Assembly (NCBI GenBank): GCA_030654805.1 | Contig: JAURWR010000017.1 | Coordinates: forward strand, 45,722 to 109,721 | From: Burkholderiaceae bacterium | Lineage (GTDB): Bacteria > Pseudomonadota > Gammaproteobacteria > Burkholderiales > Burkholderiaceae_C | DNA length: 64,000 nt | Reading direction: 5' to 3' | Part shown: one piece after another, positions 44,662 to 55,223 of the stretch | Layout: the number at the start of each line of letters is the position of its first letter | Position numbering within the stretch: position 1 is the stretch's first letter | Program-made: the position numbers and the translations under genes | Notes under the pieces: generated by a model | The model's database searches: none | Seen by the model: only the letters and a program-made list of their open reading frames with translations | What the model was told of the DNA's origin: nothing

Positions 44662-46395
44662 ATGCCGATATCGATCCAGAACGCAGAGGTTGCCGGGGTC
44701 TTCACCGAGATCGCGGATCTGCTCGAGATCGAGGGCGCGAATCCATTCAGGATTCGCGCCTACCGCAACGCGGCGCGCACGATCGGCACACTGAGCCGCA
44801 GCGTGCACAGCATGGTCGCGCATGGAGAGGACCTTGACGCGCTGCCCGGCATCGGGATCGATCTGGCGGCCAAGATGACCGAGATCGTGTCGACCGGCCG
44901 CTGTGCGCTGCTCGACCGGCTGCGCACCGAACTGCCAAGCGGCATCAGCGAACTGCTGGAGGTGCCGGGGCTCGGGCCGAAGCGCGTGCGCGCCCTGCAT
45001 CACGAACTGGGCGTGCAATCGGTCGAGCAGCTGCACTGCGCTGCCAGGGATGGGCGCATCCAGCAGATCGCGGGATTCGGCGCCCGACTGCAGCAGGCGA
45101 TCCTGGATGCCACCGCCGCGCACGCGCCGTCCGCTTCGCGTACGCGCATCGACGTCGCCGAACCGGTGGCCGAGGCGCTGATGGCCACGCTTGTGGGAGT
45201 GCCCGGGGTCGAGCGTGTCGTCGTGGCGGGCAGCCTGCGGCGGCGGCGGGAAACGATCGGCGACCTCGATCTGCTGGTCAGCCTGAACGGCGATGCGCCG
45301 GTGATCGATCGCTTCGTGCATGGCGAGGACGTGCGCCAGATCCTGTCCCACGGAAGCACCCGGGCGAGCGTGGTTCTGCGCAACGGTCTTCAGGTCGACC
45401 TGCGCGCCGTGGAGCGCGCCAGCTTCGGAGCGGCCTGGCTGTACTTCACCGGGTCGAAGGCGCACAACATCGCGCTGCGGCGCCTGGCTCAGCGGCAGGG
45501 ACTGAAGATCAACGAATACGGCGTCTTCAGGGGAGGCGAGCGCGTCGCCGGGGACTCGGAGGAGTCGGTCTATCGGGCCGTCGGTTTGCGATTCATCGAA
45601 CCCGAGTTGCGTGAGAACCAGGGCGAGATCGAGGCGTCACGCCAGGGTCGGTTGCCGGTGCCGTTGCAGCTTGCCGACCTGCGCGGCGACCTGCATGTTC
45701 ATACCCGCGAGAGCGACGGCCACGACGCTCTGGAGGCCATGGTCAAGGCGGCGCGCGAGCACGGCCTGGACTATCTGGCGGTCACCGAGCATTCGCGCAG
45801 GCTGGCGGTCGGGCGGGGACTCGATCCCGCAAGGCTGGCCCGGCAGATCGACCGCATCGACCGCTTCAACGAGACCTCGACCGGCTTCACCGTGCTCAAG
45901 GGCATCGAGGTCGACATCCTCGAGGACGGCACGCTTGATCTCCCGGATTCGATCCTGAAGCGCCTCGATCTGGTGGTCGGTGCGATCCACCACCGGCTGG
46001 ACCTGCCGCGAGACCGCCAGACCGAGCGGGTGCTGCGTGCCATGGACCAGCGGTGCTTCACGCTGCTCGCGCATCCGGTGGGACGCCTGTTCGGGGAGCG
46101 CGAAGCCTGCGATATCGATCTGCTGCGCGTCTTGCGCAAGGCGAAACAGCGCGGCTGCTTCGTCGAGCTGAATTCCCATCCGAGCCGGCTCGACCTGGAC
46201 GACACCGCGTGCCGGATGGCACGCGACGAGGGTGTGCTGGTATCCATCAATTCGGATGCGCACAGCACACTCGACTTCGCTCACCTGCGGCTGGGCATCG
46301 GTCAGGCGCGCCGTGGCTGGCTGGAAAAATCGGATGTGCTGAACACCCGCAGCCTGCAGGACCTGCGACCCCTGCTGGCACGGACGATGACCTGA
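44662..46395 (+). CDS. polX: DNA polymerase X with PHP domain
   Basis: The 577-residue protein has an N-terminal polymerase-beta 8-kDa-like and fingers region (helix-hairpin-helix motifs ALPGIGIDLA and VPGLGPKRVRAL). The palm has the metal Asp pair in GSLRRRRETIGDLDLLVS. A C-terminal PHP phosphoesterase domain follows: DLHVHTRESDGH, LAVTEHSRR, GIEVDIL and NSDAH. Bacterial PolX enzymes fill gaps and have 3'-5' exonuclease or AP-endonuclease activity in base-excision repair. ATG 44662 starts it; it is probably read with the flavodoxin gene. Confidence 0.93.
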   Translation: MPISIQNAEVAGVFTEIADLLEIEGANPFRIRAYRNAARTIGTLSRSVHSMVAHGEDLDALPGIGIDLAAKMTEIVSTGRCALLDRLRTELPSGISELLEVPGLGPKRVRALHHELGVQSVEQLHCAARDGRIQQIAGFGARLQQAILDATAAHAPSASRTRIDVAEPVAEALMATLVGVPGVERVVVAGSLRRRRETIGDLDLLVSLNGDAPVIDRFVHGEDVRQILSHGSTRASVVLRNGLQVDLRAVERASFGAAWLYFTGSKAHNIALRRLAQRQGLKINEYGVFRGGERVAGDSEESVYRAVGLRFIEPELRENQGEIEASRQGRLPVPLQLADLRGDLHVHTRESDGHDALEAMVKAAREHGLDYLAVTEHSRRLAVGRGLDPARLARQIDRIDRFNETSTGFTVLKGIEVDILEDGTLDLPDSILKRLDLVVGAIHHRLDLPRDRQTERVLRAMDQRCFTLLAHPVGRLFGEREACDIDLLRVLRKAKQRGCFVELNSHPSRLDLDDTACRMARDEGVLVSINSDAHSTLDFAHLRLGIGQARRGWLEKSDVLNTRSLQDLRPLLARTMT

Positions 46396-46411
46396 AAGCG
46401 GGACAGTCGCG

Positions 46412-46861
46412 CTACTTCGGACGGTGAGGCACCAGCAGAACCGGCACGGTGCTCGAACGCGTCACCGATTCGGCATCGCTGCCAAGCACCATGCGACTGA
46501 TGCCGCGCCGGCCGTGGGTTCCCATCACGATCAGGTCGCAGGAGGCCTTGCGGGCCTCGTCGAGGATCACGTCGGACACGCGTCCGGTGACAATCTCCTT
46601 CAGCCGGGTCTCGACCTGGATGCCTTGATCGGCCGCCTGGCGGCGGGCCTTTTCAAGCAGCCCCTCGCCGTACTTCAGCAGGTCGCGACGCATCTGCTCG
46701 ACGTTCTGAACCGATGACACCTCGACCATCAACGGATAGGCGTCGATGGCGTGCAGGATGTGCAGGGTCGCCTTGTGGTCGCGTGCCAGGCCGATGGCAT
46801 GCACCAGGCCGTAATCGGACGGCTCACTGCCGTCAATGGGTACCAGGATCGATTTGTACAT
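46412..46861 (-). CDS. Universal stress protein (UspA family)
   Basis: The 149-residue single-domain protein opens MYKSILVPIDGSEPS. The ATP-binding motif near the C-terminus is intact: VMGTHGRRGISRMVLGSDAESV. It is likely an ATP-binding USP of the kind induced by growth arrest or oxygen loss. GGAG precedes ATG 46861. The gene converges with polX, leaving 16 nt between their ends. Confidence 0.93.
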   Translation of the reverse strand: MYKSILVPIDGSEPSDYGLVHAIGLARDHKATLHILHAIDAYPLMVEVSSVQNVEQMRRDLLKYGEGLLEKARRQAADQGIQVETRLKEIVTGRVSDVILDEARKASCDLIVMGTHGRRGISRMVLGSDAESVTRSSTVPVLLVPHRPK

Positions 46862-46889
46862 GCCAGTCTCCAGTGGTCGTGGGGCACTG

Positions 46890-46930
46890 ATGCTGCGTCA
46901 GCGCTGGCCGATGACATTGAGTCAAAGCAA
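46890..46930 (-). promoter_or_regulatory. FNR-type site upstream of the universal stress protein gene
   Basis: TTGAGTCAAAGCAA (46917-46930) matches 8 of 10 positions on the plus strand and is near-palindromic. On the minus strand CAGCAT (46895-46890) is a weak -10 at 21 nt spacing. Predicted start near 46882, 21 nt before the usp ATG. Confidence 0.5.
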
Positions 46931-46960
46931 TGCGGATGCATTTGGCGGCGTGCGCGGGTT

Positions 46961-48766
46961 TCACTTCAGGAACACATAGGTTCCCGGTGCCGGGCCCAGC
47001 GAAGGCCGTTGGGCGGGAGGCGCAACCGGACCGGAAGAGTGACGTTTCAACCACTCGGCCCACGGCGTCCACCAGGACCCCTGGACGGATTCGGTGACCT
47101 CCAGCCACTCGTCGGGCGTCAGCAGCCGGTCGACGTGCTTCCAGTGGCGCAGCCGGTAGCTCGACTTGGCTTGCCCTGGCGGGTTGACGATGCCGACGTT
47201 GTGGCCGCCGGCGGTCAGCACGAAGGTCTGGTCGGCGGCGGTGAACTGGTGCAGCTTGAACACCGAACGCCAGGGCGCGACGTGGTCCTGCACCGCGCCG
47301 ACGGAGAAGATCGGCGTGCGGATGTCGCTGAGGCTGATCGGCACGCCGCCCAGTCGGTATTCGCCATGGGCCAGCGCGTTGTCGAGGTACAGCGCATGCA
47401 GGTATTCGCTGTGCATGCGGTACGGCAGGTGGGTGCCATCGGCATTCCAGGCCATCAGCGCATTGACCGGTGTCCGCTCTCCCATCAGGTAGGTGGACAG
47501 CCGGTACGACCACACCAGATCGCGCGAACGCAGCATCTGGAAGGTGGCCCGCATCTGGGCCTTGGTCAGCACGCCCTGACGGGCCATCTGGCTTTCGAAC
47601 CAGGCCACCTGACTCTCGTCGATGAACAGCGACAGTTCACCCGGGTCGGTGAAATCCACCTGCGCGGCCAGCAGCGTCATGGTCTTCAGCGCAGGTGACT
47701 TCTCACGTCCGAGCAGCGCCGCCACCATCGCCAGCAGCGTGCCCCCCAGGCAGTAGCCCACCGCATGCACGCCCTGCGACGGGGCAACCTCGTCGATCGC
47801 ATCGAGCGCGGCACGAACGCCCAGCCGGTGGTAGTCATCGAGACCCAGGTCGCGGTCTTCCGGCTGCGGGTTCTTCCACGAGATGGCATACACCGTGAAA
47901 CCCGCATCGACCAGGAACTTCACCATGGAGTTGTGCGGCTCCAGATCCAGCACGTAGTACTTCATGATCCACGCCGGCACGATCAGCACCGGCTCGGCCT
48001 GTACCGTGGGTGTCGTCGGCGTGTACTGGATCAGCTCGATCAGGGCGTTGCGGAGCACGACGCGGCCGGGGGTGGCCGCCACGTCGACCCCGAGCTTGAA
48101 TCGATCCGTTCCGTACGGCGGCAGCCCACTCCACTCGCGCCAGGCGTCACCCATCGCATGCAAGGCACCGCGCGCCAGGTTGGCCCCGCCTTCCTCGATC
48201 GTGCGACGCAGCACCACCGGGTTGGCGATCACCGAGTTCGATGGCGACACCATGTCGAGCCACTGCCGTGCGGCGAAGTCGACCATGCGCTCATGATGGT
48301 GGGTGACACCGGGAACGCCGGTGGTTGCATGCTGCCACCAGGCCTGCTGAAGGAGCAGCGCCTGGGCATACCAGGCAAATGGGCGCTCGCGCCACTCCGG
48401 ATCGTCGAAGCGCTTGTCCTGCGGAAGCGGGTCGATGCACCAGCGGTTGTCGGCCGGTCCGGCGCAGGTTGCCTGCACCCAGCGCACGGCGTTCTGCACA
48501 CTCACCTCCCAGAGTTCCCATTGCTTTGCTGGCGATGCGGCAAGGTGCATCGCCCAGTCGAGGAATGCTCCGGCGGCGGTCGCTGGCGAAACTGCGGTGC
48601 TTGCATGCAGGGGAGACAGGGCCTGCATCGCCCGCTCGATCGCCTGGTAGCGGCGCAGGGCTTCGGACGGGCTACCGCTGCGGCCGAGCCAGGGGCTGTG
48701 TTCGCGCTCGCGCGCACCGGCCAAGCTGGGTGCCGGCATCACTTCATGGGGCGTGGCAGGTCGCAT
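46961..48766 (-). CDS. phaC: Polyhydroxyalkanoate synthase, class I type
   Basis: This 601-residue alpha/beta-hydrolase polymerises hydroxyacyl-CoA into storage polyester. The lipase-like box is GYCLGG with the nucleophile Cys near residue 338. The catalytic His lies in TAGGHNVGIVNPPG. Further family motifs are FDVAATPGRVVLRN-like VDVAATPGRVVLRN, AWIMKYYVLDLEP and VYAISWKNP. ATG 48766 has GGAG 7 nt upstream and is preferred to starts further out. It faces the attachment-protein gene across an FNR-type site. A phasin gene in the same island supports the role. Confidence 0.92.
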   Translation of the reverse strand: MRPATPHEVMPAPSLAGAREREHSPWLGRSGSPSEALRRYQAIERAMQALSPLHASTAVSPATAAGAFLDWAMHLAASPAKQWELWEVSVQNAVRWVQATCAGPADNRWCIDPLPQDKRFDDPEWRERPFAWYAQALLLQQAWWQHATTGVPGVTHHHERMVDFAARQWLDMVSPSNSVIANPVVLRRTIEEGGANLARGALHAMGDAWREWSGLPPYGTDRFKLGVDVAATPGRVVLRNALIELIQYTPTTPTVQAEPVLIVPAWIMKYYVLDLEPHNSMVKFLVDAGFTVYAISWKNPQPEDRDLGLDDYHRLGVRAALDAIDEVAPSQGVHAVGYCLGGTLLAMVAALLGREKSPALKTMTLLAAQVDFTDPGELSLFIDESQVAWFESQMARQGVLTKAQMRATFQMLRSRDLVWSYRLSTYLMGERTPVNALMAWNADGTHLPYRMHSEYLHALYLDNALAHGEYRLGGVPISLSDIRTPIFSVGAVQDHVAPWRSVFKLHQFTAADQTFVLTAGGHNVGIVNPPGQAKSSYRLRHWKHVDRLLTPDEWLEVTESVQGSWWTPWAEWLKRHSSGPVAPPAQRPSLGPAPGTYVFLK

Positions 48767-48813
48767 CGATGGACTCCGTGTCGGCTGGTGAGCTGTCTGG
48801 ATCGCAGCCGGCA

Positions 48814-48854
48814 TTGCTCAGCCTCAATGCAAGCGCTGGTCGTCTTCCTACAGT
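48814..48854 (+). promoter_or_regulatory. FNR-type promoter for the attachment-protein gene
   Basis: TTGCTCAGCCTCAA (48814-48827) matches 8 of 10 consensus positions; TACAGT (48849-48854) is a TANNNT -10 placed 21 nt downstream. Start near 48862, 49 nt before ATG 48911. It may also influence the divergent phaC. Confidence 0.65.
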
Positions 48855-48910
48855 GAAGCCAACGGTTGAAGATTTCTGTTTGCGGCAACCCGCCGCTGAA
48901 AGGTCCCGAC

Positions 48911-49354
48911 ATGAAGAACTGGCTGGTGGTGGCAAATGCGTCGCGGGCTCGCGTGCTGGAGGAATCCGACACGCCCGGCCAATACGTCCATGTGGCGGAT
49001 CTGCTCCATCCGGAGAGTCGCCAGAAGGGCGGTGAACTCGTGGGCGATCGGCCGGGACATGTGGATCGCATCGGTCATGGCCTGGGCAGCACCGCCTATG
49101 CACCGCACACCGATCCGCGCGAGCGCGAACACGACCGCTTCGCCCGCGAGGTGGCGACGCTGCTCAATGGAGGCGTGGCTGACGGGCGGTGCGCCGGTCT
49201 GCTGCTGGTGGCCTCGAATCCATTCCTGGGTCATCTGAAGAGTCACCTGGGCGCGCAGGCCCGCAAGGCCATCGTCCGCACCGTGTCGAAAGACTTGACC
49301 GGTCAGCGTGAGGATGAGCTTGCCCAATTCCTGCAAGCCCACCCTGCCGATTGA
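48911..49354 (+). CDS. Host-attachment (BaeRF/eRF1-like) family protein
   Basis: The 147-residue protein opens with NWLVVANASRARVLEE and has LVASNPFLGHLKSHLGAQ, both typical of proteins annotated as required for attachment to host cells and related to release-factor (eRF1) domains. The name comes from one plant-associated example; in stress islands the role is more likely translational or regulatory. The middle contains a charged segment (HTDPREREHDRFAREV). FNR-type promoter upstream. Confidence 0.85.
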   Translation: MKNWLVVANASRARVLEESDTPGQYVHVADLLHPESRQKGGELVGDRPGHVDRIGHGLGSTAYAPHTDPREREHDRFAREVATLLNGGVADGRCAGLLLVASNPFLGHLKSHLGAQARKAIVRTVSKDLTGQREDELAQFLQAHPAD

Positions 49355-49364
49355 AGCAGGGGAC

Positions 49365-50018
49365 TCAGACCCCCACCCGCAGTTCGTTGACGACCTTGGT
49401 TATCCCGGGCGCCGACCAGGTGGCGCCCTGGGCTGCCATGCGTTCGGTCCATGAATCGACCTTGCCGCGCAGCGTCACGACCGATCCATTGACGGTAACC
49501 TCGACGTTGCGGGCCTCGCGCTCGGCATGGCGTTTCAGTGCCTCGGTGATCCGGTTCTTGATGTCGGTCGGCGGAATCTGGGCTTTCAGCGTGATCTGGT
49601 TGGTCACGCCGAGAACGCCGGTCAGCGGACGCACGGTCTTCTCGCTGGCGCTGCGCTGGTATTCCCACTCGACCTCGCCGGACAACGTGACCCAGCCCTT
49701 CTCGACCTTCACATGGACACGGTCAGCGGGGACGAAGACGTGCCATTTGAAGGCCGTCTCGATCGCCTGGGCAATTTCGGAGTCGCTGCGCTTGTGATCG
49801 GGTGCCAGCTTGACGTCGAGCTCGACGGCCACCGCTTTCACGCCCTCGACGCGCTGCACCGCACGCTCAATCGCATATTTCTCGGCGTAGGTGTCCAGAT
49901 GGCCGGACAGCGTGACGATGCCGTTGTTGACAGCGACCCCCACATTGGCTGAATTGATCGAGGTGTCCCACTCGAGTTCGCGCGAGACATCTGCCTTGAG
50001 TTGTGCATCGGATTTCAT
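49365..50018 (-). CDS. Triple BON-domain protein
   Basis: The 217-residue protein has no clear signal peptide. Three BON domains of about 70 residues each contain the motif VxVxNGxVTLSG: NNGIVTLSGHLDT, EKGWVTLSGEVEW and NGSVVTLRGKVDS. BON domains bind membranes or lipid surfaces and are frequent in osmotic-stress proteins such as OsmY. AGGAACC precedes ATG 50018. It converges with the attachment-protein gene. The promoter may share the FNR-type region at 50193. Confidence 0.9.
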   Translation of the reverse strand: MKSDAQLKADVSRELEWDTSINSANVGVAVNNGIVTLSGHLDTYAEKYAIERAVQRVEGVKAVAVELDVKLAPDHKRSDSEIAQAIETAFKWHVFVPADRVHVKVEKGWVTLSGEVEWEYQRSASEKTVRPLTGVLGVTNQITLKAQIPPTDIKNRITEALKRHAEREARNVEVTVNGSVVTLRGKVDSWTERMAAQGATWSAPGITKVVNELRVGV

Positions 50019-50192
50019 GAGGTTCCTTTCGCGGTGGACTGAATCGATGGGCGGTGGCAAGGAACGCCACCGCGCCAGCAACGGCATTTCAGTGTCCGAT
50101 CGGGCGGCCCGCATGAGGTTGAGCCTGCGCAACGGGATGCACCCAGAGCGGAGGCCTCCGGGGTGCGGCAAGTGCCGCGATCTGCGCGTGCA

Positions 50193-50234
50193 GTGATCTT
50201 CGTCAATGCGCGGCATGGGCGGTGCGGCCTACAT
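50193..50234 (+). promoter_or_regulatory. FNR-type promoter for the 50320 gene pair
   Basis: GTGATCTTCGTCAA (50193-50206) matches 8 of 10 consensus positions; TACATT (50229-50234) is a TANNNT -10, 22 nt downstream. Start near 50241, 79 nt before ATG 50320. The site lies between divergent units and could also serve the BON gene. Confidence 0.6.
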
Positions 50235-50319
50235 TGAGCCGTGTAGGGATATGGGGACAGTGCGCATGCCAACCGGGCTGCGGTGGCCCGTCCATCAACC
50301 GGCGGATAAGGATGACGAC

Positions 50320-50739
50320 ATGAAGAATCTGATGCGCGGCCTGGCGGCTTTGGCACTGGCTCTGTCGGGCAGCGCGCACGCCTTGCAGCAGGGCGTCACG
50401 TCCGGGGACCGCAGCTACCTTTCGGGAGGGGTCTCGGAGGAAGAGCGGGAGGCCATGAACGCGCAGCGCGAGCGCTTCAGCCTGTGGGTCGTGACGGCAC
50501 TGCGAAGGAGCGGCGAGTACCTGTCCGCAGTGCGCCTGACGGTGACGGATGCGCAGCAGCATATCGTCTTCGACGAGGCCCTCGACGGACCCTGGCTGCT
50601 GATCGACCTGCCAATCGGAAAGTACACGATCGAAGCGCGATTCGACGGTCAGGCGCAGCAGCGCGCGACCACCATCCATGCGGGAGATCACCACCAGGCG
50701 ATCTTCTATTTCGTCGCCCTGGAAGGCGGTTCGAAATGA
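50320..50739 (+). CDS. Secreted carboxypeptidase-regulatory-like small protein
   Basis: The 139-residue protein has a signal peptide (MRGLAALALALSGSAHA). The mature part has beta-strand pattern VRLTVTDAQQHIVFDEALDG and LIDLPIGKYTIEARFDGQ, like CarboxypepD_reg or transthyretin-like folds. No named family is certain. The stop overlaps the start of the cytochrome gene (ATGA), so the two products are made together and probably work together in the periplasm. Confidence 0.75.
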   Translation: MKNLMRGLAALALALSGSAHALQQGVTSGDRSYLSGGVSEEEREAMNAQRERFSLWVVTALRRSGEYLSAVRLTVTDAQQHIVFDEALDGPWLLIDLPIGKYTIEARFDGQAQQRATTIHAGDHHQAIFYFVALEGGSK

Positions 50740-51230
50740 GGGCCGCTGGACGGCGCCGTTTCGCAGCGGTTGCCTTGTCGATCGCATGGGTCGCCGCAGT
50801 GCTGTCGTCGGGAGCCGCCGCATCGGCCACCCCCGGCGACGTCCGTCCGGACGCCGCGCCGCTGCCGCCGTCGGTCTATCTCGGATGGCGGATCTACCAG
50901 GGCCATTGCGCGCGGTGCCACGGACCGGCGGCCGAAGGCAGCGACAGTGCGCCCGACTTGTTGCCGCGCGTGCGCGGGATGAGCGAGGAGCGATTTGCCG
51001 CGACCGTCCTGCAGCGCTACCAGTGGGTCGTTCCGAAATCCGAGGCGGCAGGCGAGGGCGCCGGCCGCGATGCGTTGATCCAGGACATCCTGCGTCGCCG
51101 CGAAGGTCCCATCGAGATGCCTCTGTGGGAGCGAGAGCCGGCGGTGCGGGCGAACATCGACGATCTGTTCCTGTACCTCCGCGCACGCGCGAACGGCAGC
51201 GTCGACCAAGGAAGACCCCGCGGGCCCTGA
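50736..51230 (+). CDS. Periplasmic c-type cytochrome, single haem
   Basis: This 164-residue protein has an export signal (VALSIAWVAAVLSSGAAASA), then a haem site CARCH in YQGHCARCHGPAAEGSD. A candidate distal Met ligand lies in EGPIEMPLWE. The fold resembles small class I cytochromes. Translationally coupled to the gene before it and under an FNR-type promoter, it is likely part of low-oxygen electron transfer, though the partner oxidase or reductase is not in this window. Confidence 0.85.
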   Translation: MRAAGRRRFAAVALSIAWVAAVLSSGAAASATPGDVRPDAAPLPPSVYLGWRIYQGHCARCHGPAAEGSDSAPDLLPRVRGMSEERFAATVLQRYQWVVPKSEAAGEGAGRDALIQDILRRREGPIEMPLWEREPAVRANIDDLFLYLRARANGSVDQGRPRGP

Positions 51231-51232
51231 TG

Positions 51233-53056
<1,824 letters not shown>

Positions 53057-53163
53057 CGACGGACTCCGCGTTGCTGGGCCGGTGACGCACCGGCGACGCC
53101 CATTGGACTGCCGGCGCTGTGCCTGCGGACTGACCCGCATCAAGCGGAGCAACCATCGGCCCG

Positions 53164-53207
53164 TTGAGACTGATCAACGGGCGACCGAGGCGACGGCGCG
53201 CTAATAA
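53164..53207 (+). promoter_or_regulatory. FNR-type site between ftsH and the CBS-domain gene
   Basis: TTGAGACTGATCAA (53164-53177) matches 9 of 10 consensus positions inside a longer inverted repeat (CCGTTGAG and ATCAACGG). TAATAA (53202-53207) lies 24 nt downstream as a possible -10 for the CBS gene. The near-symmetric site could also act on ftsH, 108 nt away on the other side. Confidence 0.65.
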
Positions 53208-53251
53208 GCGCATGGCCTGAGGGCTTCACGCTTTCCTCATGGGAGACAGTC

Positions 53252-53773
53252 ATGAACATCGGTTCCCTGTGCAGTCGTCGCATCGTCACCGTCGACAGTG
53301 CCTGCAGCCTCACCGAGGCAGCCACCCTGATGCGCGAGCGTCATGTCGGATCGCTGGTGGTGACGTCGGGCGCGTCCGACGGGATGCATGTGACCGGCGT
53401 CGTCACCGACCGCGATCTGGTGATACGCGTTCTGGCACAGGGACTCGGTGGCGAGGACATCGATGTGGGGGACCTCGCCAACCAGAACCTTGCCAGCGTG
53501 TCTGAAGAGGACGACGTGAGCCATGCGCTGTTGGTGATGCAGCAGCACGGCGTGCGTCGGCTGCTGGTCACCAATGGCGATTACCAGCTGACCGGGATCG
53601 TCACGCTCGGCGACCTGACGGCGGCTTGCGCGCGGGACATGGGCCATCTGGCCCAGGTGATCCGACGAGGCATCGATCGAGAGACCGCCGAGACCACGCC
53701 GGTACTGGCGTCGATGCCACCGCTGCGCATCCCGGCCATGGGAACCGCCGGTTGGGGCCATGTGGCGGCCTGA
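53252..53773 (+). CDS. CBS-domain pair protein
   Basis: The 173-residue protein is made of two CBS domains: first around IVTVDSACSLTEAATLMRE and VTGVVTDRDLVIRVLA, second around ALLVMQQHGVRRLLVT and LTGIVTLGDLTAAC. CBS pairs bind adenosine nucleotides and sense energy state. A short C-terminal tail has no recognised domain. GGGAGA precedes ATG 53252. It heads a run of co-oriented genes reaching the PRPP synthetase. Confidence 0.9.
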   Translation: MNIGSLCSRRIVTVDSACSLTEAATLMRERHVGSLVVTSGASDGMHVTGVVTDRDLVIRVLAQGLGGEDIDVGDLANQNLASVSEEDDVSHALLVMQQHGVRRLLVTNGDYQLTGIVTLGDLTAACARDMGHLAQVIRRGIDRETAETTPVLASMPPLRIPAMGTAGWGHVAA

Positions 53774-53783
53774 GGTCATCGTC

Positions 53784-54107
53784 ATGATCCGCACCCCCCG
53801 CTCCGGCCCGATTCAGGATCCGCCGGCCGGACGCGTCGCCGATCCTTGTGCGGGTCGGGTGGTCGAACGGCCTGACGGTTTCTACGGCCTGGCCCTCGAT
53901 GGTCGGCAGGAATTCGGTCCCTTCAAGACGTTCGACGAGGCCCGCGCCTCGATCGAGGCGGTCTTCAACGGGCTCGATGGCGAAACGCCGGTCGAAGCCG
54001 AGACGCTGGCCGAGGTCGAGTCCGAGGTCGGAATCGCCGACTGGCTCGACCCCGAGACCGGAGAACCGGCCGAAGGAGGCTGCCCGCCGCACCTGGACGC
54101 GGAATGA
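53784..54107 (+). CDS. Small acidic hypothetical protein (107 aa)
   Basis: No family recognised. The middle (DGFYGLALDGRQEFGPFKTFDEARASIEAVF) looks like a small alpha/beta fold such as those that read 'query then fill' motifs. The C-terminal half is strongly acidic (VEAETLAEVESEVGIADWLD) and ends with a proline/cysteine tail. It starts 11 nt after the CBS gene and its stop overlaps the next start by 4 nt (ATGA), so it is a genuine member of this operon. Confidence 0.65.
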   Translation: MIRTPRSGPIQDPPAGRVADPCAGRVVERPDGFYGLALDGRQEFGPFKTFDEARASIEAVFNGLDGETPVEAETLAEVESEVGIADWLDPETGEPAEGGCPPHLDAE

Positions 54108-55087
54108 CGGGCGCGGCGGGTGCCGATCCGGGCCGCCGGTTCGATGTCTGCAACGGCGATGCCGATGGTCTGTGCGCCGTCGTCCAGTGGCGGCTGCATG
54201 CGCCGGCCCCGGCGGTGCTGGTCACCGGGATCAAGCGCGACATCGAGTTGCTCAAACGTGTGGACGCCGGTGCCGGCGACGAGGTGCTGGTCTGCGATGT
54301 CTCGCTGCAGAGCAACCGGGGAGCACTGCAGCGGCTGCTCGAACGCGGTGCGACGGTGCGCTACTTCGACCACCATGCCGCAGGAGACGTCCCCGTGCAC
54401 CCGCTGCTGGAATCGCATCTGACGTTCGATCCCCGAAGCTGCACCAGCCTGCTGATGGATGCACACCTGAACGGTGAATTCCGCCACTGGGCGCTGGTCG
54501 GCATCTACGGCGACAACCTGGCCGAGGTGGCCGACGCGCTGCCCTGCCGTCTTGGAGAACAAGATCGCGCCAGGCTGCGTCAGCTCGGCGAGGCGCTGAA
54601 CTACAACGCCTACGGCGACGACGAGGGCGATGTGCGGATCCATCCGGCGCGGCTCTATGAAACGCTGGTCCGTTACCGGGACCCACTCGATCTGATGGCC
54701 TCCGAGCCGTTGGCTGACGACCTGATCGCGGCGCGTCGTGCCGATCTGAAGGTGGCGGCCTGCCATGTGCCGTACTGGCAGGATGAGCACGCCAGCGTGA
54801 CGCTGCTGCCCGACGCACCGTGGAGCCGGCGGGTGATCGGATGCCTTGCGAACCAGCTGGCGCGTGCCCAGCCGAGGATGGCTCATGCGGTGCTCAAGGA
54901 ACGCATCGATGGTGACTACGTGGTCAGCGTGCGCGCACCGCTGAGCAGCCCCTGGGGTGCGCACGGCCTGTGCAGCCGCTTCGGCGGCGCCGGGCGGGCC
55001 GCAGCCGCAGGCATCGACCGACTGGCGGTGTCGGACCTGCCTCGCTTCATCGGCATGCTGTCGGCCAACCGCTGGGTTGCGCCCTGA
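54104..55087 (+). CDS. DHH-family phosphoesterase-like protein
   Basis: This 327-residue protein shows altered DHH/DHHA motifs: VCNGDADGLCAVVQW in place of the usual first Asp motif, EVLVCDVSL as motif II and VRYFDHHAAGD as motif III. The C-terminal GLCSRFGGAGRAAAAG resembles the glycine-rich GGGH-type substrate loop with the His lost. It could hydrolyse nucleotides or short oligonucleotides. The ATGA overlap couples it to the acidic protein. A gap of 136 nt separates it from the PRPP synthetase. Confidence 0.82.
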   Translation: MTGAAGADPGRRFDVCNGDADGLCAVVQWRLHAPAPAVLVTGIKRDIELLKRVDAGAGDEVLVCDVSLQSNRGALQRLLERGATVRYFDHHAAGDVPVHPLLESHLTFDPRSCTSLLMDAHLNGEFRHWALVGIYGDNLAEVADALPCRLGEQDRARLRQLGEALNYNAYGDDEGDVRIHPARLYETLVRYRDPLDLMASEPLADDLIAARRADLKVAACHVPYWQDEHASVTLLPDAPWSRRVIGCLANQLARAQPRMAHAVLKERIDGDYVVSVRAPLSSPWGAHGLCSRFGGAGRAAAAGIDRLAVSDLPRFIGMLSANRWVAP

Positions 55088-55223
55088 CGCACGCTGCTCG
55101 GTCGATCGGCCCACCCGACGGGCGGCGGACTCGGGAATTGACGAAGGGTCCCTTGCGCATGATCAACCGTCCGCCGTCGCGCCGCGAGGATGCTCGGGGC
55201 TCGCACGACTCCGAGATCCGACC

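Noticed and set aside
55153..55166. FNR-like site TTGCG-N4-ATCAA before the PRPP synthetase
   Set aside because: One half is perfect but the other is poor, and no TANNNT lies 21-22 nt downstream; kept only as a note.
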